The translations under genes and the position numbers were made by a program. A stretch of 12,111 nucleotides of DNA from Emcibacteraceae bacterium (lineage in GTDB: Bacteria > Pseudomonadota > Alphaproteobacteria > Sphingomonadales > Emcibacteraceae), in NCBI GenBank assembly GCA_016763335.1, contig JAESUD010000213.1:1-12111 (forward strand), given 5' to 3'. How positions within the stretch are numbered: position 1 is the stretch's first letter; each line of letters starts with the position of its first letter. This document shows positions 7,020-12,111 of this stretch, piece after piece. Below the pieces are notes generated by a model. It did no database searches. It was not told where the DNA came from and saw only the letters and a list, made by a program, of their open reading frames with translations.

Positions 7020-7035
7020 AATTAAAAGATTAATT
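7020..7035. promoter_or_regulatory. 16-base dyad upstream of the LysR gene
   Basis: AATTAA-AAGA-TTAATT is a perfect six-base inverted repeat with a four-base centre, 17 bases before the LysR start. It might be an autoregulatory site, but it does not match the usual T-N11-A LysR box and is composed almost wholly of A and T. Confidence 0.2.
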
Positions 7036-7051
7036 TCGAAAAAGGTGAACT

Positions 7052-7939
7052 ATGAAAATTGTGGAACTTAAGAGTTTTTTGGCAATTGCCAGTCAGGCTA
7101 GTTTTAGCAAGGCGGCAAATCAGCTGAATTACGCACATTCTAGTGTCACAGCGCAGATCAAGTCGCTTGAGCATAGCCTTGGTGCCGAATTATTTATACG
7201 GGACCGTAAGGGCGCGCGCCTTACAGAAGCGGGAGAGCGTTTTCATAAATACGCCCGCCAAATTGTCGATTTGAGCCGTGATGGCATAGAAGCGGTCCGT
7301 AATACCCCGAATATCGCAGGGCAGCTTACCATTGGTGCGGTTGAGACTATTAGTACATACAGGTTACCGGAACTGCTGCATAAAATTCAGAAATCGGCAC
7401 CGGATATTCACATTTCCTTTAAAATCATGACCGATATACAGTTATATGAAAGCATCAAAATGGGTACACTTGATATTGCTTTTCTAGTTGAGCAGGATTT
7501 GGTGGTGACAAATACTGTGGTTAAAAAAATATGCGATGAACCGGTTTCACTTTATGCAAAGCCTGACCATTCGCTGGTAGGTAAGAATTTTGAAACGGTT
7601 GAGCTTGCTGATTATCATCATTTATTGTGGGCATTGGAATGCTGTTATAGCGCCGTATTTGTTCGCCATATGCAAAAGGCGGGCTGCCCGTCATTCAGTT
7701 ATATGGAATTTATAAATACCGAAACCATTAAGCAATGCGCACTATCGGGCCTAGGAATTGCCACACTAACAGATATAACCGTTGCTAAGGAGGTAGCGGA
7801 GGGAAGTTTGGTAAAACTTAACTGGGATATTAATGAAGAATTTAATTCATTTATGCTGTGGAATAAATACCGCGCAGACTATCCTGCGCTTAAATATTTT
7901 ATTGAATTAGCCGAGCAGCATTTTAGTGCTTATAAATAA
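7052..7939 (+). CDS. LysR-family transcriptional regulator
   Basis: The 295-residue product is a standard LysR-type regulator. Residues about 1-60 form the winged helix-turn-helix (LKSFLAIASQASFSKAANQL, then SVTAQIKSLEHSLGAELFIRD); a linker helix follows, then a periplasmic-binding-protein-like effector domain from about residue 90 (GQLTIGAVETISTYRLPELL) to the end. Length is typical. AAAGGTG lies four bases before the ATG. It is transcribed divergently from the CBU_0592-type / cyclase operon, the classic arrangement in which a LysR protein controls the neighbouring operon in response to its substrate. The effector is unknown. A strong bidirectional terminator starts right after the stop codon. 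Confidence 0.93.
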   Translation: MKIVELKSFLAIASQASFSKAANQLNYAHSSVTAQIKSLEHSLGAELFIRDRKGARLTEAGERFHKYARQIVDLSRDGIEAVRNTPNIAGQLTIGAVETISTYRLPELLHKIQKSAPDIHISFKIMTDIQLYESIKMGTLDIAFLVEQDLVVTNTVVKKICDEPVSLYAKPDHSLVGKNFETVELADYHHLLWALECCYSAVFVRHMQKAGCPSFSYMEFINTETIKQCALSGLGIATLTDITVAKEVAEGSLVKLNWDINEEFNSFMLWNKYRADYPALKYFIELAEQHFSAYK

Positions 7940-7969
7940 AAAAGCCGGGCTAATAACGGCCCGGCTTTT
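7940..7969. terminator. Bidirectional intrinsic terminator
   Basis: A perfect 11-base-pair stem (AAAAGCCGGGC at 7940-7950 with its complement at 7959-7969) encloses an eight-base loop. T runs exist on both strands because the stem ends in A/T. It begins at the LysR stop codon and lies 21 bases after the stop of the convergent PuuD-like gene, so it serves both. Confidence 0.92.
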
Positions 7970-7990
7970 CTAACTTTATACGCTTAATGC

Positions 7991-8467
7991 TTACATAATC
8001 GGGTTTTGCACCGAAATCATGCTGGCGAGCATGGGGATTGAAAGCATTGTGTTTGTGCGGCTAAACAGCATGGCGCGTCTTGCCATTTTTGGCTTAAGGT
8101 CAGCGTCTGCATCAACCATACCAAGGGCGATTTTTTGTGCTGGCCAGATGATGAACCAGACATTGAATGCCATGATCAGACCAAGCCACATGCCGATGCC
8201 GATATTTGGTTGTTTCAGCATAAGTGCATCCATCATATATCCGCTTCTCCACGCAAGTGCGAGACCGAAAAATACGGTGAAGAAAGCACCCCAGCGGAAC
8301 CAAAACAAGGCTTCCGGTGCGATGACTTTTCCGATGGCTGGTTTTTGCTCATCTGGAATTTTAGGCATGCTTGGAATTTGCACAAAGTTAAAATACCAAA
8401 GAATACCGATCCACATGATGCCACTAATGACGTGGAGGTAACGAATTAAAAATAGTTCTGCTTCCAT
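7991..8467 (-). CDS. PuuD-type (urate oxidase N-terminal domain) membrane protein
   Basis: The 158-residue product begins with YLHVISGIMWIGILWYFNFV (10-29), the signature of the Urate_ox_N family (PF06181), the membrane domain of the PuuD urate hydroxylase. About four membrane helices are seen, at roughly 6-27, 55-72, 88-110 and 135-155. His12 and the Trp-Ile-Gly motif are conserved features. Full-length PuuD also carries a C-terminal cytochrome c; this protein stops without one and has no CXXCH. Many proteins of this short form are annotated as PuuD without evidence that they act on urate, and no purine genes are nearby, so I treat the substrate as unknown. GAGGAA lies before the ATG. It follows the 48-residue membrane protein gene by 13 bases. 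Confidence 0.75.
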   Translation of the reverse strand: MEAELFLIRYLHVISGIMWIGILWYFNFVQIPSMPKIPDEQKPAIGKVIAPEALFWFRWGAFFTVFFGLALAWRSGYMMDALMLKQPNIGIGMWLGLIMAFNVWFIIWPAQKIALGMVDADADLKPKMARRAMLFSRTNTMLSIPMLASMISVQNPIM

Positions 8468-8480
8468 AATCTGTTCCTCT

Positions 8481-8627
8481 CTACATACTATCGATTAAAT
8501 TAGATACGGCCTTTTCAGGCGCGCTCATTTGACTGTCATAAATTGCTTCAGTCGCGAAAATCATAACCACGGTAAGAATTACCCCCGCAGCTATGGTAAG
8601 TGGTAATGATTCTAAAATTTTACCCAT
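8481..8627 (-). CDS. Small single-span membrane protein, 48 residues
   Basis: A short minus-strand frame opens with ATG at 8627-8625 and closes with TAG at 8483-8481. The ribosome-binding site GAGGG is seven bases upstream, one of the better ones in the window. The product starts MGKILESLPL, has one strongly hydrophobic helix at about residues 9-28 with no charged residue until Glu27, and ends in a soluble tail rich in acidic and polar residues. I recognise no family. It lies 13 bases before the PuuD-like gene on the same strand and was probably co-translated with it, which suggests a small subunit or assembly partner of that membrane protein, as CydX and CcoQ are for oxidases. The partner role is inference; coding status is well supported by start, site and hydrophobic pattern. 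Confidence 0.65.
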   Translation of the reverse strand: MGKILESLPLTIAAGVILTVVMIFATEAIYDSQMSAPEKAVSNLIDSM

Positions 8628-8709
8628 TATTTTACCCTCTTAAAAGTTTATAGTACTATGTCCATTGTTATTAGATCACTTTACGTGTTTCTTTAGAACG
8701 GGTGTAAAC

Positions 8710-8728
8710 TTAACAGTATTTTAACCAT
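8710..8728 (+). promoter_or_regulatory. CtrA box TTAA-N7-TTAACCAT
   Basis: TTAA at 8710-8713, seven bases, then TTAACCAT at 8721-8728: this matches the full CtrA consensus including the CCAT extension. It lies 51 bases before the NDUFAF6-like start and 83 bases before the divergent small membrane protein start, so it could regulate either. Best of the three such sites in the window. Confidence 0.5.
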
Positions 8729-8778
8729 GCGTCAAAAAGTCTCTTGAATCTTTTATTCTTTTGCGTCATTTAAGGCAT

Positions 8779-9621
8779 ATGTCAAATTTAGAAACATATT
8801 GTGCTGATCAAGTCAAAAAATATGATTATAACCGCTTTCTCGTAACACTGTTCGCGCCAGCGGATGTGCGCGAGGATTTATTCGCGCTTTTTAGCTTTAA
8901 TCATGAAGTTGCAAAAATCAGGGAAGCAGTATCGGAACCCATGCTTGGTGAAATTCGCCTGCAGTGGTGGCGCGAAGCGATTGAAGGAATAGTTGAAAAT
9001 AAACCACGTAATCACGAGGTTGTTTTACCGCTTGGCACGGCTTTTCATAAGCATGGTTTGAAAGCAGATATGTTTCTTAAAGTAATTGAGGCACGAACAG
9101 CCGATCTTTATGACGAGAACCCAAAAACATTAGCTGATTTTGAAAATTACCTTGGTGCCACATCGGGCAATCTTACTAAGATTGCGGCTTATATCTGCGG
9201 CGAACGTGATGAACATGTGCTTTCGTTAGCTTATGATTTAGGACTAGTGTGGGGGCTTATCGGTACGGTGCGGGCGGTGCGGTATCATATTTCATTGCGT
9301 AAGTTATCATTTCCACAAGATTTGATGGATGAATATGGTGTGACAAAACGCAACATCATGGCAATGGATGAAGGTGAGAATATAAAAAATCTTGTGCAGG
9401 GTTTATGCATATCTGCGGAAAAATACCTTGATCAGATTGCCGCCGATAAAAAACTTATCAATAAGAAAACCCGTCCAATATTTCTGTTGATGGCGCTTAG
9501 CCGCAGTTATTTGAATATGATCAAAAAAGCGGATTATGATCCGTTTAAAATCGATGAAAAGGCGGGCATGTTCCCGCGCCAATTCAGGTTATTCTTCAGC
9601 GCTCTGTTCGGTTTGATGTAA
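8779..9621 (+). CDS. NDUFAF6-like squalene/phytoene synthase-fold protein
   Basis: The 280-residue product has the trans-isoprenyl synthase (squalene/phytoene synthase) fold, recognisable from [21 protein letters not shown] (about 22-42) and [15 protein letters not shown] (about 56-70). The two Asp-rich metal-binding motifs of true synthases are missing: the first site reads [10 protein letters not shown] and the second [12 protein letters not shown]. This is the pattern of the NDUFAF6 (C8orf38) group, linked to complex I assembly in mitochondria, rather than of an active prenyl-coupling enzyme. I chose ATG 8779 over an upstream in-frame TTG because [21 protein letters not shown] aligns with the usual N-terminus; AAGG is only three bases upstream, so initiation may be weak. 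The 3' end overlaps convergent trmFO by 33 bases. A CtrA-like box lies upstream. Confidence 0.85.
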   Translation: MSNLETYCADQVKKYDYNRFLVTLFAPADVREDLFALFSFNHEVAKIREAVSEPMLGEIRLQWWREAIEGIVENKPRNHEVVLPLGTAFHKHGLKADMFLKVIEARTADLYDENPKTLADFENYLGATSGNLTKIAAYICGERDEHVLSLAYDLGLVWGLIGTVRAVRYHISLRKLSFPQDLMDEYGVTKRNIMAMDEGENIKNLVQGLCISAEKYLDQIAADKKLINKKTRPIFLLMALSRSYLNMIKKADYDPFKIDEKAGMFPRQFRLFFSALFGLM

Positions 9622-10965
9622 CCAGTTTTCTAGTGCGTCTAAGGCGCGCTTTGATTTAAGTGGTTTTCTATCCTTGCGTTTGATTTTTCTGCCGTCGATT
9701 TTTTTAATTTCGAGCGGCGGCATAATACCAAAATTGACATTCATCGGCTGGAATGTTTTTGCGGTGCCGGCCCCTTCAATATGACCGCCGGTAATGTGGT
9801 TTATAAGCGCCCCAAAGGCGGTGACAATTGGCGGCGGGGTAATTTCACGTCCCAATAGTTCCGCGATGAGGAAACGACCAGCGAGCAAGCCCATTGCACC
9901 ACTTTCCACATATCCTTCAACACCAGTTATTTGCCCGGCAAAGCGCAGGCGTGGCATAGTTTTAAGTCTTAACTGGTCATCAAGCAATTTGGGGCTGTTG
10001 ATAAATGTGTTTCTATGGAGACCGCCGAGGCGGGCAAATTCAGCTTTTTCAAGGCCGGGAATTCTGCGGAATATTTCTTTTTGGTAATTATATTTAAGCT
10101 TGGTTTGAAAACCGACCATATTATAAAGCGTGCCGAGCTTGTTATCCTGGCGCAGCTGCACCACGGCATATGGTTTGTCGTCCGAATGGGGGTTCGTTAA
10201 CCCAACGGGTTTCATAGGGCCAAATGATAATGTCTGCGGTCCACGGCTTGCCATTACTTCTATGGGCATACAGCCTTCGAAAAACGGGATACCTTGTTCC
10301 CATTGTTTATAATCGGATTTTTCGCCGTCGGTGATGTCTTCTATGAATTTATAATATTGATCTTTGCTCATAGGCAGATTGATATAATCTGCGCCGTCCC
10401 CCTTATCATAGCGGGACTGGAACCATGCTTTATCAAAATCGATGCTGTCTTTGTAAATGATGGGGGCGATGGCATCAAAAAACTGAAGTTCATCAACACC
10501 GGTAATCTCAAGCACCGCCTGTGCCAGCGCATCGGAGGTGAGGGGCCCGGTGGCAATAATAACCTTGCCCCATTCTTCCGGCGGAATAGTGTCCACTTCA
10601 CCGCGCTCTAGGGTAAATAGCGGATGAGCGAGCAGTTTTTCCTGTACATATTCGCTGAAAAGTATGCGGTCAACGGCAAGGGCGCTTCCGGCCGGGATTT
10701 TTGTGTGTTCGGCGGCTTCCATTAATAAGCTGCCAGTGCGGCGCATTTCTTCGTGCAACAGGCCAACGGCATTGTTTTCCATATCATCAGAACGGAAACT
10801 GTTTGAACAAACCATTTCCGCCAAGCCGTCGGTTTTGTGGGCGTTGGTGGACTTAACCCCACGCATTTCATGTAAAATAACGGGGATATTCTGCGATAAT
10901 AGTTGCCATGCGGCCTCTGTGCCGGCCATGCCGCCGCCAATAATATGTATAGGGGAAATGCTCAT
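9589..10965 (-). CDS. trmFO: Methylenetetrahydrofolate-tRNA-(uracil-54-C5)-methyltransferase TrmFO
   Basis: TrmFO makes m5U54 in the T-loop of tRNA, using methylenetetrahydrofolate as carbon donor and FADH2 as reductant. The 458-residue product opens with the FAD-binding [15 protein letters not shown] (6-20); then comes [20 protein letters not shown] (51-70) with Cys53, [16 protein letters not shown] (161-176), [18 protein letters not shown] (from 228) with Cys232, and a C-terminal [21 protein letters not shown]. The two cysteines sit in the positions known to matter in the Bacillus subtilis enzyme. Length is normal. The ATG at 10965 has only a modest GGAT-type site upstream, preceded by a hairpin. 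The gene ends inside the convergent NDUFAF6-like gene (33-base overlap), a pairing often seen in alphaproteobacteria. Confidence 0.97.
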   Translation of the reverse strand: MSISPIHIIGGGMAGTEAAWQLLSQNIPVILHEMRGVKSTNAHKTDGLAEMVCSNSFRSDDMENNAVGLLHEEMRRTGSLLMEAAEHTKIPAGSALAVDRILFSEYVQEKLLAHPLFTLERGEVDTIPPEEWGKVIIATGPLTSDALAQAVLEITGVDELQFFDAIAPIIYKDSIDFDKAWFQSRYDKGDGADYINLPMSKDQYYKFIEDITDGEKSDYKQWEQGIPFFEGCMPIEVMASRGPQTLSFGPMKPVGLTNPHSDDKPYAVVQLRQDNKLGTLYNMVGFQTKLKYNYQKEIFRRIPGLEKAEFARLGGLHRNTFINSPKLLDDQLRLKTMPRLRFAGQITGVEGYVESGAMGLLAGRFLIAELLGREITPPPIVTAFGALINHITGGHIEGAGTAKTFQPMNVNFGIMPPLEIKKIDGRKIKRKDRKPLKSKRALDALENWLHQTEQSAEE

Positions 10966-10975
10966 TAATCATCCA

Positions 10976-10991
10976 ATGCCAAGTTTGGCAT
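10976..10991 (-). promoter_or_regulatory. Perfect hairpin next to the trmFO ribosome-binding region
   Basis: ATGCCAA (10976-10982) and TTGGCAT (10985-10991) form a seven-base-pair inverted repeat with a two-base centre. In trmFO mRNA it ends about 10 bases before the start codon, touching the region where the ribosome would bind, and so may influence translation. Confidence 0.4.
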
Positions 10992-11021
10992 GCTGATAGC
11001 ATTGTTTGTCGGGAAATATAA

Positions 11022-11059
11022 GCCCAAAAATGATAACGCCTGCTTGGGCAAAGCAGGCG
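11022..11059 (-). promoter_or_regulatory. Two mutually exclusive hairpins in the trmFO leader
   Basis: On the minus strand, CGCCTGCTT pairs with AAGCAGGCG (11059-11051 with 11045-11037), nine base pairs with a five-base loop. The loop and descending arm also contain GCCCAA (11049-11044), which can instead pair with TTGGGC at 11027-11022. The two foldings exclude each other. The first stem is followed by the T-rich stretch at 11036-11026 on that strand, so it may act as a terminator or attenuator, or simply as a late uvrA terminator. Confidence 0.4.
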
Positions 11060-11141
11060 CATCAAAATGGAGTAAGTTGAGTATTATGGTATTACAGTTA
11101 TGTTTGGGCATCTGTAATATTGTTAATATATGGTGAAATGG

Positions 11142-11156
11142 TTAACAAAAGGTTAA
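11142..11156. promoter_or_regulatory. CtrA-like box TTAA-N7-TTAA
   Basis: TTAA at 11142-11145 and at 11153-11156 are seven bases apart, within the direct repeat GGTTAAcaaaaGGTTAAt. It lies 177 bases before trmFO and downstream of uvrA. A half-site, TTAACCAT, lies at 11309-11316. The AT-rich setting makes chance plausible. Confidence 0.35.
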
Positions 11157-11256
11157 TAAAGGTGAGAATTTTATAATAATTTATTCTAAAGTTTTCGTTA
11201 TTAGTAAATAGTATTTATATAACAATGCGTTAGATTGTAACATAAAAGAATATATT

Positions 11257-11281
11257 AATGAAAATATAGTGTATTTTCATT
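11257..11281. terminator. AT-only hairpin downstream of uvrA
   Basis: AATGAAAATA (11257-11266) and TATTTTCATT (11272-11281) form a perfect ten-base-pair stem with a five-base loop, 74 bases after the uvrA stop on the minus strand. The stem has little GC and no strong T tract, so it would be a weak terminator; it might instead be a protein-binding dyad. Confidence 0.3.
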
Positions 11282-11354
11282 CTTACTACCATGGCAGTTT
11301 ACCCTTATTTAACCATAAAGTGAACCAATATGGGACAATTAAGTCTGTGCTAAT

Positions 11355-12111
11355 TTAAAGAACTTGTTTTAAATATTCGCCGGTAAAACTTCCTTTTACA
11401 GAGGCAACTTTTTCCGGTGTACCTTCAGCGATGATCATACCGCCGCCGTTGCCGCCTTCGGGGCCGATGTCGATAACCCAGTCTGCAGTTTTAATCACAT
11501 CAAGGTTATGTTCGATAATGATTACTGTGTTACCCATATCAACAAGTGCTTGAATGACCTCAAGTAGTTTTTTAATATCTTCAAAATGAAGTCCGGTTGT
11601 TGGCTCATCAAGTATATAAAGTGTACGTCCGGTTGACCTTTTCGAGAGTTCCTTGGAAAGCTTAACACGCTGCGCTTCACCGCCGGAAAGGGTGGTGGCG
11701 GCTTGGCCGATCTTGATATAATCAAGGCCAACTTTTTGCATCATGACGACCTTATCACGGACCGAGGGAATAGCGGCAAAGAAATCAACACCGTCTTCAA
11801 CGGTCATATCAAGAATATCGGATATGGATTTACCCTTGAATTTAATTTCAAGCGTTTCGCGGTTATAACGCTTACCTTCGCAGACATCGCATTTAACATA
11901 AACATCCGGCAGGAAATGCATTTCTATTTTAATCAGGCCATCGCCCTGACACGCTTCGCAGCGGCCGCCTTTAACGTTGAATGAAAATCTTCCGGGTTTA
12001 TAGCCTCGTGCTTTTGATTCCGGTAATCCGGCGAACCAGTCGCGAATTGGGGTAAAGGCGCCAGTGTATGTTGCCGGGTTTGAACGCGGTGTGCGGCCAA
12101 TGGGCGATTGA
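11355..12111 (-). CDS. uvrA: Excinuclease ABC subunit A, C-terminal part (partial)
   Basis: UvrA is the damage-recognition ATPase of nucleotide excision repair. The frame is open to the right edge, so only the last 251 codons are seen. They start [17 protein letters not shown], then the second zinc module (CEAC about residues 51-54, CDVC about 74-77), the ABC signature [15 protein letters not shown], Walker [16 protein letters not shown], and the H-loop IIEHNLDVI, followed by [15 protein letters not shown] and a normal C-terminus ending GEYLKQVL. The frame has no interruption. TAA is at 11357-11355. The N-terminal ATPase half is outside the window. Confidence 0.98.
   Translation of the reverse strand, partial: QSPIGRTPRSNPATYTGAFTPIRDWFAGLPESKARGYKPGRFSFNVKGGRCEACQGDGLIKIEMHFLPDVYVKCDVCEGKRYNRETLEIKFKGKSISDILDMTVEDGVDFFAAIPSVRDKVVMMQKVGLDYIKIGQAATTLSGGEAQRVKLSKELSKRSTGRTLYILDEPTTGLHFEDIKKLLEVIQALVDMGNTVIIIEHNLDVIKTADWVIDIGPEGGNGGGMIIAEGTPEKVASVKGSFTGEYLKQVL

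Larger units (their letters stand above)
10966..11354. other. 389-base gene-free spacer between uvrA and trmFO
   Basis: No convincing gene is present in either strand. The right part (about 11060-11354) is very AT-rich and contains a CtrA-like box, a further CtrA half-site TTAACCAT at 11309-11316, and an AT hairpin at 11257-11281. The left part holds two GC-richer hairpins just upstream of trmFO. Each is listed separately. Confidence 0.8.

Noticed and set aside
8019..8441. Plus-strand frame of about 140 codons opposite the PuuD-like gene
   Set aside because: It is antisense to a clear family member with a good start site, and its translation has no recognisable domain or hydrophobic pattern.
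8650..8659. ATAGTACTAT palindrome upstream of the small membrane protein
   Set aside because: Ten bases of mostly A and T in an AT-rich promoter region; too likely by chance to list as an operator.
8761..8778. Upstream TTG start for the NDUFAF6-like protein
   Set aside because: It adds six residues (MRHLRH) not expected in the family, has no ribosome-binding site, and the ATG at 8779 matches the usual N-terminus.
10294..10611. Plus-strand frames of about 60-110 codons opposite trmFO
   Set aside because: They lie wholly inside trmFO, which is conserved along its whole length; these are shadows of its codon bias.
11083..11136. 16-codon plus-strand frame in the uvrA-trmFO spacer
   Set aside because: No ribosome-binding site, very short, and no feature suggesting a leader peptide for any downstream plus-strand gene.
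11703..11984. Plus-strand frame opposite uvrA
   Set aside because: It is antisense to the zinc module and signature region of uvrA and has no credible start site.

Overview
The window looks like the chromosome of an AT-leaning alphaproteobacterium. Four things point there. One is a groEL end with a Gly-Gly-Met tail. Another is a yajC-secD-secF cluster preceded by a divergent DUF815 ATPase and followed by a Mth938/NDUFAF3-like gene. The third is an NDUFAF6-like squalene/phytoene-synthase-fold protein next to trmFO. The last is three TTAA-N7-TTAA sites resembling CtrA boxes, all in intergenic DNA. I cannot name the genus; a marine Emcibacterales/Kordiimonadales-type organism is a guess. No tRNA, rRNA, CRISPR array, insertion sequence or phage gene was seen.

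Layout. Positions 1-43 are the last codons of groL, followed by a strong terminator. A doubtful 53-residue ORF follows (225-386). A DUF815 AAA+ ATPase gene on the minus strand (395-1230) is broken by a one-base frameshift. Next comes the Sec accessory operon on the plus strand: yajC, secD, secF, and a Mth938-like gene that starts inside the secF stop codon but carries an in-frame TAA at its 17th codon. From 4653 to 8627 lies a block I would not expect inside this cluster: an AT-rich polytopic membrane protein with its own promoter and palindrome, a stand-alone ACT-domain protein, a divergent LysR / cyclase / CBU_0592-type membrane protein unit, and a minus-strand pair made of an overlooked 48-residue single-span protein and a PuuD-type (urate oxidase N-domain) membrane protein. 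After it, the expected cluster resumes with the NDUFAF6-like gene (8779-9621), which overlaps the end of convergent trmFO (9589-10965). A 389-base AT-rich spacer with hairpins and a CtrA-like box separates trmFO from the 3' part of uvrA, which runs off the right edge.

How the genes work together. SecD, SecF and YajC form the proton-driven accessory module of the SecYEG translocon. The Mth938-like and NDUFAF6-like proteins are relatives of mitochondrial complex I assembly factors, which suggests a membrane-biogenesis theme. The LysR regulator probably controls the divergent cyclase operon. TrmFO (tRNA m5U54) and UvrA (excision repair) are housekeeping genes.

The most useful observations are two independent disruptions in otherwise conserved genes (DUF815 frameshift, Mth938-like nonsense codon), the unannotated small membrane protein, the CtrA-like sites, the operator-like palindrome at 4679-4690, and the structured trmFO leader. 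I see no clear new multi-gene defence or biosynthetic system. The nearest candidate for an undescribed unit is the 48-residue protein plus its PuuD-type partner.
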